64,000 nt of DNA from Microbacterium sp. BH-3-3-3 (GTDB lineage Bacteria > Actinomycetota > Actinomycetes > Actinomycetales > Microbacteriaceae): NCBI RefSeq assembly GCF_007679045.1, contig NZ_VEFS01000002.1, positions 310,001 through 374,000 on the forward strand, read 5' to 3'. A program made the position numbers and the translations under genes. Position 1 is the stretch's first letter; each line of letters begins with the position of its first letter. The notes below the pieces were generated by a model. The model saw only the letters and a program-made list of their open reading frames with translations. It was not told where the DNA came from and ran no database searches. Shown here piece after piece: positions 18,501 through 26,233 of this stretch.

Positions 18501-20147
18501 ATCGAAGGCGTCGAGTTCCGCGAACCGGTGGCCGAGGTCAACCGCGTGGTCGGCGAGATCCGCGACCAGGTCGACGTCATCGTCGCCGAGTACCACGAGG
18601 GTGCCAGCGCGAGCGCGTCGGCGGGCGAGACCCTCGAGAAGGCCGTCGCCGAGGGCGGCGCCTTCGCGCGGATCGTGACGGAGACGGATGCCGATGTGGA
18701 TGCGATCTTCACCGGTCACACCCACGAGGAGTACGTGTGGGAGGCACCGATCCCCGGTGGTGAGGGCACGCGTCCGATCCTCCAGACCGGCAGCTACGGC
18801 GCGAACATCGGCCAGGTGGTCCTGGACGTCGACCGCGAGAGCGGCGAGGTCGTCGGTCACACCGCCCGCAACGTCCCCCGTCTGGCGGCCGAGGCCGTCG
18901 AGGACGACCCCGAGAAGACCGCCGAGAACAGCGCGGCGCTGGACGCCGAGCTGATCGCGACCTACCCGCGGGTCGCCGAGGTCGACGCCATCGTCGACGC
19001 CGCCCTGGCCGAGGCCGACCGCGTCGGTTCGCAGCCGGTCGGTTCGGTGACGGCCGACATCACCACCGCGTTCACCGGCGGCGCCTACGTCGACGGCGTC
19101 TACACCGGTGGCACGCGCGACGACCGCTCGAGCGCCTCGGCGTTGGGCGGCCTGGTCGCCGATGCGCTGCGCACGACGCTGGCCGACCCCGACCGCGGCG
19201 GCGCCGACATCGCCCTGGTGAACCCGGGTGGGCTGCGCGCCGAGCTGCTGCGGGGCGACGACGGAGTGATCACGTTCGCCGAGGCCAACGCGGTCCTGCC
19301 GTTCGTGAACAACCTCGGCACGACGACGCTGACCGGCGACCAGTTGCGCCGCCTGCTCGAGCAGCAGTGGGGCGACGAGGCCGGCCGCGCCGCGACGCTC
19401 GCGCTCGGGGTGTCCGAGAACGTCCGCTACACCTACGATGCGTCGCTCCCCGCGGGCGAGCGCATCACGGGCATCTGGATCGACGGGGCAGCCGTCACTC
19501 CCGAGGCCGAGTACCGGGTGGGCACGTTCAGCTTCCTGCTGCAGGGCGGTGACGCCTTCTCGGTCTTCACCGAGGGTGCCGACACGCGCGACTCGGGTCT
19601 CATCGACCGCGATGGCTGGATCGCCTACCTGCAGGCCAACCCGGGGCTCACGCCCGACTTCGCCGCTCGCGCGGTGCAGGTGACGGGGGCTCCGGCCGAG
19701 GTGCAGCGCGGGGGCCAGATCAGCTTCGGCGTCTCGAAGCTCGACCTGACCTCGCTGGGCAGCCCCCTCACCACCGAGCTCACGGTGACCGTCGGCTCCG
19801 CGGCCCCGGTCACGGTGCCCGTGGTCGACGGCGCGGCTCAGGTGTCGGTGACCGTGCCGGCCGACGCCGGTGAGTCCCTCGAGGTGGTCCTCACCACCGC
19901 GACGGGCACGACGGCGACGGTGCCCGTGCGGGTGACGGACGCCGCGGTCGACCCGGGCACTCCGGTACAGCCCGGCACACCCGGCGAGCCGGGGCAGCCC
20001 GCCGGTCCGGGAACCCCGGGACAGCCCGGCGCGCTGCCACTCACCGGTACCGACACCGCCTGGATGGGTGCCGGCGTGCTCGCCGCGCTCGCTCTGCTGG
20101 GTCTCGGCCTCGTCGTCCGCCGACGCGCGACGCGCAACGCCGACTGA
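15522..20147 (+). CDS. cell-wall-anchored ExeM/NucH-type nuclease fused to 5'-nucleotidase
   Basis: This 1541-residue secreted protein joins several domains. A signal peptide ends at AFA-ADG (about residue 38). A lamin-tail-like domain follows (INEAYLKGGSANAPFSQKFVELYN, to ~165), a Pro/Glu linker (~223-240), an OB-like region, and an endonuclease/exonuclease/phosphatase domain of the ExeM/NucH type (~515-845: SSFNVLNYF, SLEEIENS, LLGDFNSY, SSDHDPV). Then a metallophosphatase (~850-1140: NINDFHGRID, NGDNIGASLF, GNHEFDKG, TGHTHEEY) and the 5'-nucleotidase C-terminal domain (NPGGLRAELL). A Pro/Gly stretch precedes the sortase motif LPLTG (1505-1509), a TM helix and RRRATR tail. It would degrade extracellular DNA/RNA to nucleosides and phosphate at the cell surface. 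GGAGA lies before the ATG. Confidence 0.93.
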   Translation: MLSDVSRVPARRFTTVLSAALGAALLGSALVPLPAFAADGPRVVINEAYLKGGSANAPFSQKFVELYNAGDTAQDLSGWSLQYRSASSESAPTGANTQSLTGSIAAGGYYLIALPGNGATGAALPAADLTSTGLNPSGTNGQLFLADVAESLALPAGSVDDDRVVDFVGYGSAVGFETAAATVDGGNSVPNSLVRSGFVDTDDNSADFTNATTVTPQGSAGGTPAPEPEPDPEPTEEPSAPAPDVVTPIREIQGTGATTPLDGTTVTTRGIVTAAYPTGGYNGFFLQTPGTGGAVDAATHTASDAIFVYGSAATALVAQGDYVEVTGTAGEFSGQTQITADAAAVSILTEDADAVSPAEIGWPQTDEERERFEGMLLAPQGDFTVTNSYSTNQYAEVGLAAGTTPLRTPTDVARPATPEYVAAVADNNARAVVLDDGASINFLNDANKGIPLPYVSLTDPVRVGAPVTFTQPVILDYRNNAWKFQPTQQLTVDNASTVQPATFANTRTSAPEPVGGSVKISSFNVLNYFTTTAESVGCTSTYDDRDGNPVTADTCPAPGPRGAANAENLERQQAKIVAAINGLGADVVSLEEIENSAQFGKDRDDALSTLVDALNDALGAEEWAFVPSPAAVPASEDVIRTAFIYKKAVVTTVGDSVILDDPAFANARQPLAQAFAPVDDEGAKMLAIVNHFKSKGDSRPAATGDNANGVQGAFNGDRVRQAEALGAFAQERSAQVGTDEVFLLGDFNSYTQEDPIETLRSFGYEPLEAGTGKYSYSFSGQSGSLDHVLASPSARDLVTGVDVWNINAVEALALEYSRYNYNALNFYDASPYRSSDHDPVVVGVDLSSTTELNLLNINDFHGRIDANTVKFAGTIEQLRAEGGDDKTLFLSNGDNIGASLFASSNAGDKPTIDVLNALDLAASGVGNHEFDKGADDLLGRVSDLADFEYLGANVYRDGQPMLPGYEILEVDGLRVGVIGAVTEETASLVTPSGIEGVEFREPVAEVNRVVGEIRDQVDVIVAEYHEGASASASAGETLEKAVAEGGAFARIVTETDADVDAIFTGHTHEEYVWEAPIPGGEGTRPILQTGSYGANIGQVVLDVDRESGEVVGHTARNVPRLAAEAVEDDPEKTAENSAALDAELIATYPRVAEVDAIVDAALAEADRVGSQPVGSVTADITTAFTGGAYVDGVYTGGTRDDRSSASALGGLVADALRTTLADPDRGGADIALVNPGGLRAELLRGDDGVITFAEANAVLPFVNNLGTTTLTGDQLRRLLEQQWGDEAGRAATLALGVSENVRYTYDASLPAGERITGIWIDGAAVTPEAEYRVGTFSFLLQGGDAFSVFTEGADTRDSGLIDRDGWIAYLQANPGLTPDFAARAVQVTGAPAEVQRGGQISFGVSKLDLTSLGSPLTTELTVTVGSAAPVTVPVVDGAAQVSVTVPADAGESLEVVLTTATGTTATVPVRVTDAAVDPGTPVQPGTPGEPGQPAGPGTPGQPGALPLTGTDTAWMGAGVLAALALLGLGLVVRRRATRNAD

Positions 20148-20160
20148 CCTCGAGTCGCAC

Positions 20161-20194
20161 GAAGACCCCGGATGCCGCGGCATCCGGGGTCTTC
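20161..20194. terminator. bidirectional-capable terminator after the nuclease gene
   Basis: Perfect 16-bp arms gaagaccccggatgcc (20161-20176) and 20179-20194 with a 2-nt tip lie between the convergent nuclease and lacI genes. The tail gtcgttcccggcc is the same as after rplL. Confidence 0.85.
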
Positions 20195-20227
20195 GTCGTT
20201 CCCGGCCGGTCGCGCGGCCGGGGTGGC

Positions 20228-21238
20228 TCAGGCCGGTCGCGGGGGAGCGGTGGAGGCGCGCACCACGAGACGGGTCTCGGCGGGCGTGCGCCACGGCGGC
20301 TGGCTGGTGCCCTCGATCATCGACAGCAGCAGGCGGGTGGCCTCGACGCCCTGGGCCTCGGGGAACTGCTCAACGGTGGTCAGCGAGAACATCTCGGCGT
20401 AGTCGTGACCGTCGATGCCGACCACGCTCAATTCGGTCGGTACCGAGATGCCCATCCTGCGCGCGGCGATGATGACGCCGATCGCGACCTCGTCGCACGC
20501 GGCGACCACCCCGGTGGGACGCGTCGCCGTGTCGGCGAGGAACGACACCGCCGCCGCGTACGCGTCGGTGATGGTGAGCGTCGCCGGCACGCTGCGGATG
20601 CGCACGGCCAGGCCGTGATCATTCATGGTGTTGCGGTAGCCGATCGAGCGTTCGTCGACGTCTTTCGCGGGTGCGTCGGTCGAGGGGGTGCTGCCGACGA
20701 AGGCGATGTCGGTGTGGCCGAGCGCGATCAGGTGCTCGGTGATGTTGCGCGTGATCGCGACGTTGTCGAGGCCGAGGGTGGGGACGCCCGTCAGCGGGTT
20801 GCCGATGCTGACGACGGGTTTGCCGATGTTGGCGAGCCGCTCGAGATCGGCGTCGTCGGGCTCGAGGGCCGCGGCGATGATGCCGTCGAAGCGCTTTCTC
20901 GCGAGATAGGTCGAGTACAGCGTCTCGCGGTCGTCCGACCCGGGCTCCGCGACGTACAGGGTCACGTCGTATCCGAGGGGGATGAGGGTGCGTTCGACGC
21001 CCTCGACGATGGATCCGAAGTACCAGCGGTTGACCTTCGGCACGATCAGGGCGATGGTGCGCGTGCGTCCGGTGGCTAGGCTCACCGCGCTCGTCGAGGG
21101 CACGTAGCCGAGGGATTCCGCGGCGTCCGCGACGCGTCGGCGCGTGCTGTCGGAGACGTAGCCGCCGCCCGTGAGAGCACGGCTCGCGGTCGATTTCGAC
21201 ACCCCGGCGAGGCGTGCCACATCGGCGATTCCGCTCAT
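20228..21238 (-). CDS. LacI family transcriptional regulator of the adjacent sugar transporter
   Basis: The 336-residue repressor has the N-terminal LacI HTH and hinge (GIADVARLAGVSKSTASRALTGGGYVS, LGYVPS) and a periplasmic-binding-like sugar domain (RTIALIVPKVNRWYFGSIVEGVE; DELSVVGIDGH-like TELSVVGIDGHDYAEMF). Met at 21238 is chosen because the HTH begins two residues later; longer starts would run through the promoter region. It is divergent from the sugar-binding lipoprotein gene, and three GGAACCGGTTCC-like palindromes lie between them, so it very likely represses that operon and itself. Confidence 0.94.
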   Translation of the reverse strand: MSGIADVARLAGVSKSTASRALTGGGYVSDSTRRRVADAAESLGYVPSTSAVSLATGRTRTIALIVPKVNRWYFGSIVEGVERTLIPLGYDVTLYVAEPGSDDRETLYSTYLARKRFDGIIAAALEPDDADLERLANIGKPVVSIGNPLTGVPTLGLDNVAITRNITEHLIALGHTDIAFVGSTPSTDAPAKDVDERSIGYRNTMNDHGLAVRIRSVPATLTITDAYAAAVSFLADTATRPTGVVAACDEVAIGVIIAARRMGISVPTELSVVGIDGHDYAEMFSLTTVEQFPEAQGVEATRLLLSMIEGTSQPPWRTPAETRLVVRASTAPPRPA

Positions 21239-21309
21239 GCGTGATCTTTCTTCCCGTGGTCGACGTCCGTGTCGACGTCGAAGTAGCGTATCCGAGATCG
21301 ACCCGAACT

Positions 21310-21431
21310 GGAACCGGTTTCGCGTCGGATCCAGGCCGAGATCCCGCGTGATTCCGGGAGTTATCGGTTCGTGATGTGGGACCGGTTGCAACTCTTCGGG
21401 ATTGCATCTACGGTTGCCTGGAATCGGTTCC
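21310..21431. promoter_or_regulatory. sugar-operon promoter with three LacI-type operators
   Basis: Three related palindromes occur: GGAACCGGTTT at 21310-21320, GGGACCGGTTGC at 21378-21389 and GGAATCGGTTCC at 21420-21431. They suggest consensus GGAACCGGTTCC, with the central CpG typical of LacI-family sites. The transporter promoter is TTGCAA (21386-21391), 17 bp, TACGGT (21409-21414); the second operator overlaps the -35 and the third covers the predicted start of transcription. Confidence 0.75.
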
Positions 21432-21475
21432 TGACAGGTTCCGATGCACCACTGAACTCAAAGAGGAGAGATCAC

Positions 21476-22810
21476 ATGGGTATGTCACAGCGGTATCGCC
21501 TGCTGGCTCCCGTCGGGCTGCTGGCGGTCGGAGCGATCGCCCTCGCAGGCTGCGCCGAAGGTGACAGCAGCGGCGGCACCGGCAGCGGCTCGGGAGGCGA
21601 CACGACCGTCCGCATCTCCGGCGGCATCACCGGTACCGAGGCCGACGCGCTGAACCAGAGCTTCGAGCAGTTCACCAAGGACACCGGCATCAAGGTCGTC
21701 TACACCGGCGACAAGAGCTTCGAGGGCAACATCGTCACGAAGGTGTCCGGTGGCGACGCCCCCGACATCGCGATCGTCCCGCAGCCCGGTCTGCTCAAGA
21801 CCCTCATCGGCACCGGAGACGTCCAGAAGGCGTCCGACACCGTGTCGAAGAACGTCGACGAGTACTGGGGCGAGGACTGGAAGTCCTACGGCACCCAGGA
21901 CGGCGAGTTCTACGCCGCCCCGATGCTCGCCAACCTCAAGGGCTACGTCTGGTACTCGCCGGCGAAGTTCAAGGAGTGGGGCGTCGAGGTTCCCAAGACG
22001 TTCGACGAGCTCATGACCCTGACGCAGACCATTCAGCAGAAGACCGGCGCCGCCCCGTGGTGCGCCGGCTTCGCCTCCGACGCCGCGTCGGGCTGGCCGG
22101 GCACCGACTGGATCGAGGACATGGTCCTGCGCCAGTCCGGCCCCGACGTCTACGACCAGTGGGTCGCCAACGAGGTCAAGTTCACCGACCCCCAGATCAA
22201 GGAAGCCTTCGACGCGGTCGGCAACATCCTGCTCAACCCGTCGTACGTCAACGCCGGTTTCGGTGACGTCAAGAGCATCAACTCGACGGCGTTCGCCGAC
22301 GTGGCCGCGAAGGTCGCCGACGGCAGCTGCCCGATGACGCACCAGGCGTCGTTCCTCTCGGCCAACTTCCTCACGGTGAAGACCGCGGCCGGCGCGACCC
22401 CGACGATCGCCCCCGACGGCGACGTCTACGCGTTCCTGCTCCCGGGCGTCAAGGAGGGCGAGCTGGCCGTCGAGGGTGGCGGCGAGTTCGTCGCGACGTT
22501 CTCCGACAACGAGGCCGTCCAGAAGGTCGCCGAGTTCATGTCGACCCCCGACTTCGCCAACGCTCGCGTGAAGCTCGGCGGCGTCATCTCCGCGAACAAG
22601 GGCGCCGACCCGTCGCTCGCCTCCAGCGAGTTCCTCACCGAGGCGATGAAGACGCTGCAGGACCCGAACACCACGCTCCGCTTCGACGCGTCCGACCTCA
22701 TGCCGGCCACCGTCGGCTCGGGCTCGTTCTGGAAGGGCATGGTCAGCTGGATCGACGGCACGCCCACCGACCAGGTGCTGAGCGACATCCAGGCCGGTTA
22801 CGACAACTGA
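21476..22810 (+). CDS. carbohydrate ABC transporter substrate-binding lipoprotein
   Basis: The 444-residue family-1 solute receptor has a signal peptide with lipobox LAGC (Cys near residue 25), a Ser/Gly-rich linker and a two-lobe sugar-binding fold (VRISGGITGTEADALNQSFEQFTKDTGIKV). A GAGGAGAG ribosome site precedes the ATG at 21476. It begins an importer operon under LacI control. MSMEG/MalE-like oligosaccharide or alpha-glucoside receptors are the nearest type, but the ligand is not known. No cytoplasmic glycosidase is adjacent and no ATPase gene is present, so a shared MsiK-type ATPase is likely. Confidence 0.93.
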   Translation: MGMSQRYRLLAPVGLLAVGAIALAGCAEGDSSGGTGSGSGGDTTVRISGGITGTEADALNQSFEQFTKDTGIKVVYTGDKSFEGNIVTKVSGGDAPDIAIVPQPGLLKTLIGTGDVQKASDTVSKNVDEYWGEDWKSYGTQDGEFYAAPMLANLKGYVWYSPAKFKEWGVEVPKTFDELMTLTQTIQQKTGAAPWCAGFASDAASGWPGTDWIEDMVLRQSGPDVYDQWVANEVKFTDPQIKEAFDAVGNILLNPSYVNAGFGDVKSINSTAFADVAAKVADGSCPMTHQASFLSANFLTVKTAAGATPTIAPDGDVYAFLLPGVKEGELAVEGGGEFVATFSDNEAVQKVAEFMSTPDFANARVKLGGVISANKGADPSLASSEFLTEAMKTLQDPNTTLRFDASDLMPATVGSGSFWKGMVSWIDGTPTDQVLSDIQAGYDN

Positions 22811-22824
22811 CCCTGGAAGATCAA

Positions 22825-22859
22825 CCGGTGGGCCGTCCGCGACGCGGGCGGCCCACCGG
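22825..22859 (+). terminator. intercistronic stem-loop after the sugar-binding protein gene
   Basis: ccggtgggcc (22825-22834) pairs with 22850-22859, with extra CGC/GCG pairing inside. It lies 15 nt after the stop and 75 nt before the permease gene. As in other sugar importers it may raise binding-protein mRNA relative to the permeases. Confidence 0.65.
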
Positions 22860-22934
22860 GTCCATACTTCTCATCCGCCCTGTTGCTAACGGGCACTCAT
22901 CGATGAGCACGAAGGCGTGTTCGGGAGGGACGTC

Positions 22935-24287
22935 ATGACCGACATCAAGAACGCGGAGACGACGCCGGCGGCGTCGCCACCGCCGCGTGGCAGAGAGGCC
23001 CGTGCATCGCGCGGCACCGCCGCCACGAGACGGACCACGACGATCGTGGTCCTCGTGGGCCTCATCCTCGCGGTGGCGCTCTTCCTGTTCATGGTGACGC
23101 GCGCTCCCGCCGACACCAAGCCGACCACCCTCGGCTTCTCCCTCAACAGCTTCTTCATCTGGCTGGGCGGCCTGAGCCCCCTCGTGCAGATCCCGCTCGT
23201 CATCGTCGTGTTCGGCGTGGTGGTCGCCCTCCTGCTGCTGCTCATCGAGTACGCGCCGCGCGCGGGCAAGGGATACTTCTGGCTCCGCCTCATCGCGTGC
23301 TTCGCGATCCCGGTGCTGGCCTTCATGCTGCTGCGGCCCTACCAGAACGCCGTCGTCTACGTGCTCGGCATCGCTGTCATCCTGGGCGCGATCCTCTTCT
23401 ACGCCGACTACCGCTCACGCCAGGGCGCCGGCTACCTGTTCCAGCTCATCCTCTTCGCCGCACCCGCGGCGATCCTCCTGCTGATCGGCCTGGTCTACCC
23501 GGCCATCACCACGTTCTTCCAGTCGTTCTTCGACAAGACGGGCGACAACTTCGTCGGCTTCGAGAACTACATCTGGACCTTCACGAACCCCGAGGGCTTC
23601 TGGTCGGTCATCAACACCCTCATCTGGGTGCTGCTGGCCCCGACCATCGCCACCGCGATCGGTCTCGCGTACGCCGTCTTCATCGACCGGGCCGCGGGCG
23701 AGAAATACCTCAAGGTCCTCATCTTCATGCCGTTCGCGATCTCGTTCGTCGGCGCCGGAATCATCTGGAAGTTCGTCTACGACTTCCGCCAAGGCGACCA
23801 GCTCGGCGTCTTGAACGCGATCGTCACGGCCTTCGGCGGTCAGCCGATCTCGTGGCTGTCGGCGGCGCCGCTGGTGAACACCCTTCTGCTGGTCGTGGTC
23901 TTCATCTGGAGCCAGACGGGTCTGGCCATGGTGATCCTGTCCGCGGCCATCAAGGCCGTTCCGCCGGAGCAGAACGAGGCCGCCGAGCTCGACGGCGCGA
24001 GCGCCTGGGAGCGCTTCATCAACGTCACCGTCCCCGGCATCCGCTCGTCGCTCATCGTCGTGCTGACCACCATCGCGATCGGTGCGCTGAAGATCTACGA
24101 CATCGTCGCCGTCATGACCGGTGGACGTAACGACTCGACCGTCCTCGCCTTCGAGATGGTCAACCAGCAGCAGCGATTCCAGAGCTACGGGCACTCCGCT
24201 GCGCTGGCCGTGGTGCTGTTCATCTTCGTGCTGCCGCTGATCATCTTCAACGTGCGCCAGATCCGGAAGCAGAGGGAAGTGCGATGA
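22935..24287 (+). CDS. sugar ABC transporter permease (MalF type)
   Basis: The 450-residue protein is one membrane half of the sugar importer. After a charged N-terminus (~30 residues) it has extra membrane segments (about 35-57, 70-105 and 110-135) before the core permease domain, as MalF has. The EAA motif is EQNEAAELDGASAWERFINVTVPGI. GGGAGGGA precedes the ATG at 22935. It overlaps the next permease gene by 4 bp (ATGA). Confidence 0.93.
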   Translation: MTDIKNAETTPAASPPPRGREARASRGTAATRRTTTIVVLVGLILAVALFLFMVTRAPADTKPTTLGFSLNSFFIWLGGLSPLVQIPLVIVVFGVVVALLLLLIEYAPRAGKGYFWLRLIACFAIPVLAFMLLRPYQNAVVYVLGIAVILGAILFYADYRSRQGAGYLFQLILFAAPAAILLLIGLVYPAITTFFQSFFDKTGDNFVGFENYIWTFTNPEGFWSVINTLIWVLLAPTIATAIGLAYAVFIDRAAGEKYLKVLIFMPFAISFVGAGIIWKFVYDFRQGDQLGVLNAIVTAFGGQPISWLSAAPLVNTLLLVVVFIWSQTGLAMVILSAAIKAVPPEQNEAAELDGASAWERFINVTVPGIRSSLIVVLTTIAIGALKIYDIVAVMTGGRNDSTVLAFEMVNQQQRFQSYGHSAALAVVLFIFVLPLIIFNVRQIRKQREVR

Positions 24288-25261
24288 CCACCTCCACCGT
24301 GGTGATCGAGCCCACCACCGACAACCGCTCGGCCCGCCAGGTCGCCCGCGACACGCGCAAGCACGAGGCGATGGCGCGCAAGCGCCTCACCTCGAAGGGC
24401 GCGACGATCGCGGCGATCGTGATCGCCTTCTTCTGGACGATCCCGACGTTCGGCCTGTTCATCACGTCGTTCCGTCCGGGTTCCGACACGCAGTCCACCG
24501 GTTGGTGGACCGTGTTCGTCGACCCGGCGTTCACGCTGGACAACTATCGGCTCGCGCTGACCTCGGGCGGAACCGCCCTGACGCTGGCGCAGTCGTTCCT
24601 GAACTCGCTGGCGATCACGATCCCGGTCGTGCTCTTCGCCCTCGCGGTCGCCTCGCTCATCGCGTACGCCTTCGCCTGGATCGACTTCAAGGGCCGCAAC
24701 TTCTTCTTCATCTTCATCTTCGCGCTGCAGATCGTGCCGCTGCAGATGGCCCTCGTGCCGCTGCTGAGCCTGTTCTCGCGCGGGCTGACGATCAACGAGG
24801 TCACGATCTTCCCGGGCTTCGACCTGCGCGGGGTGGAGCACAGCTTCGCCACCGTGTGGATCGCGCACGTGATCTTCGCGATGCCGCTGGCGATCTTCCT
24901 GCTGCACAACTTCATCGCCGAGATCCCGGCCGAGGTCATCGAGGCCGCGCGCGTCGACGGGGCCGGTCACGGGCAGATCTTCTTCCGCCTGATCCTCCCG
25001 CTCGCGGCCCCCGCGCTCGCGTCGTTCGCAGTGCTGGAGTTCATCTGGGTGTGGAACGACCTGCTGGTGGCGACGATCTTCGCGCCATCGTCGTCTCTGC
25101 CGTTGACGCAATCGCTCAACTCGCTGTCGGGCACCTGGGGCGACCAGTGGTTCCTGCAGTCCGCGGGCACGTTCATCTCGATCCTCGTGCCGCTGATCGT
25201 GTTCTTCCTGCTGCAGCGCTTCTTCGTGCGCGGCCTGCTGGCCGGAGCGACGAAGGGCTGA
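24284..25261 (+). CDS. sugar ABC transporter permease (MalG type)
   Basis: The 325-residue partner permease has an N-terminal basic stretch, six membrane segments and the EAA loop EIPAEVIEAARVDGAGHGQIFFRLILPLAAPA. It is coupled to the preceding permease by an ATGA overlap. The operon ends here at a terminator; the ATPase must be encoded elsewhere. Confidence 0.94.
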   Translation: MTTSTVVIEPTTDNRSARQVARDTRKHEAMARKRLTSKGATIAAIVIAFFWTIPTFGLFITSFRPGSDTQSTGWWTVFVDPAFTLDNYRLALTSGGTALTLAQSFLNSLAITIPVVLFALAVASLIAYAFAWIDFKGRNFFFIFIFALQIVPLQMALVPLLSLFSRGLTINEVTIFPGFDLRGVEHSFATVWIAHVIFAMPLAIFLLHNFIAEIPAEVIEAARVDGAGHGQIFFRLILPLAAPALASFAVLEFIWVWNDLLVATIFAPSSSLPLTQSLNSLSGTWGDQWFLQSAGTFISILVPLIVFFLLQRFFVRGLLAGATKG

Positions 25262-25273
25262 GCCCGTCACGAC

Positions 25274-25313
25274 CGAAGGGGCGCGGCATCCGCACGGGTG
25301 TCGCGCCCCTTCG
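25274..25313 (+). terminator. terminator of the sugar importer operon
   Basis: Arms cgaaggggcgcg (25274-25285) and 25302-25313, 12 bp, with a loop containing GGCATCC. The tail tcgttcccggc matches the terminators after rplL and after the nuclease gene. Confidence 0.8.
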
Positions 25314-25333
25314 TCGTTCCCGGCGGTCGGTGG

Positions 25334-25410
25334 GTGGCGAGGTGCGCCGGGTGGCGGGGTGCGCCGGCTGGCGAGGTGCGCCGGGTGGCGAGGTGCCCGG
25401 GTGGCGGGGG
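25334..25410. repeat. 17-bp minisatellite in the 300-bp gap after the sugar operon
   Basis: The unit gtggcgaggtgcgccgg is repeated about 4.5 times: 25334-25350, 25351-25367, 25368-25384, 25385-25400 (one base shorter) and a partial copy to 25410, with one or two changes per copy. No gene covers it. The rest of the gap up to 25561 holds only GC-rich sequence and two copies of the GGATGCC-type motif; I see no other feature there. Confidence 0.8.
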
Positions 25411-25561
25411 ATATCGGCCGGGGGCGCGTGCATGAACGGCATCCGCCCGCAAAGACGCGAGGAGAGACCGTCGACGCGAGCGGATCGCGTTCACGGGTGG
25501 GGTGGGGCGGATGCCGCGGGGCGCGGGCGGTCCGGATCGCGGCGCGCGTCGCGCCGGGCGG

Positions 25562-26233
25562 TCAGGCGCTGCAGCCCAGGCGCGACTGGATGTCGCGCAT
25601 CGCGTCGAGCTCGGCCGACTGGCCGGTGACGATCGCGCCGGCGACCTCTTTGACGCGGGGATCGCTGCCGAGCTCGATGACGGCCTGCGCCATGGGGATC
25701 GCGCCCTCGTGGTGGCGGATCATGAGCTGCAGGAACAGGCAGTCGGCGGGCTGACCTTCGGCGCTGCGGAGCTCGTCGAGCTGCGCGTCGGTCGCCATGC
25801 CCATCTCATCGAGCAGCTGCTGCTCGGTGAGCGTGGCGGTGTCGCCGTGGCTGTGCTCGCCCGACTTCTCCATCCACGTCATGAGCGGCTGCGACGACGA
25901 CTGGGGGAGCCCCCATTCGACGAGCCACCCGTACATCTCGCCGCGCTGGCCCGACTGGGCGGTGGCGATGTCGTACGAGAGGCTGCGCAGCTCGTCGTCG
26001 GAGGTCTTAGGGTAGATCTCCATCGCCATGAGCACCGCCTGCGTGTGGTGCACCTGCATGTCGCGTGCGAAGCCGGCATCCGCCGACGTGTCGGAGGGAT
26101 GCGCGGGCGCGGCGGTCGCGCCGAACGCGGTGAAGCGTCCGATCGCGAACGCCACGGCCACGATCGCCACGACGACCAGTGCGACGACGGCCCACCGGAC
26201 GGCGGGGCGCGCGACCGGGGTGTCGTCGGTCAT
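25562..26233 (-). CDS. DUF305 family protein, membrane-anchored
   Basis: The 223-residue protein has one N-terminal membrane anchor (AVVALVVVAIVAVAFAIGRF, about 14-33) and an outside DUF305 domain, a four-helix ferritin-like fold. Its His/Met motifs are visible twice: DMQVHHTQAVLMAMEIY and LMIRHHEGAIPMAQAVIEL. Such proteins are often linked to metals, mainly copper. It follows the DUF3105 gene with a TGATG overlap, a common gene pair. Function is unproven. Confidence 0.9.
   Translation of the reverse strand: MTDDTPVARPAVRWAVVALVVVAIVAVAFAIGRFTAFGATAAPAHPSDTSADAGFARDMQVHHTQAVLMAMEIYPKTSDDELRSLSYDIATAQSGQRGEMYGWLVEWGLPQSSSQPLMTWMEKSGEHSHGDTATLTEQQLLDEMGMATDAQLDELRSAEGQPADCLFLQLMIRHHEGAIPMAQAVIELGSDPRVKEVAGAIVTGQSAELDAMRDIQSRLGCSA

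Noticed and set aside
15972..20294. Very long open frame of over 1400 codons on the reverse strand
   Set aside because: It is antisense to the nuclease/5'-nucleotidase gene; high GC keeps the opposite frame open. It has no recognisable motifs and is Arg/Val/Gly/Asp-rich, as such shadows are.
25334..25410. Possible CRISPR array
   Set aside because: Units are 17 bp and directly adjacent with no spacers; it is a minisatellite.
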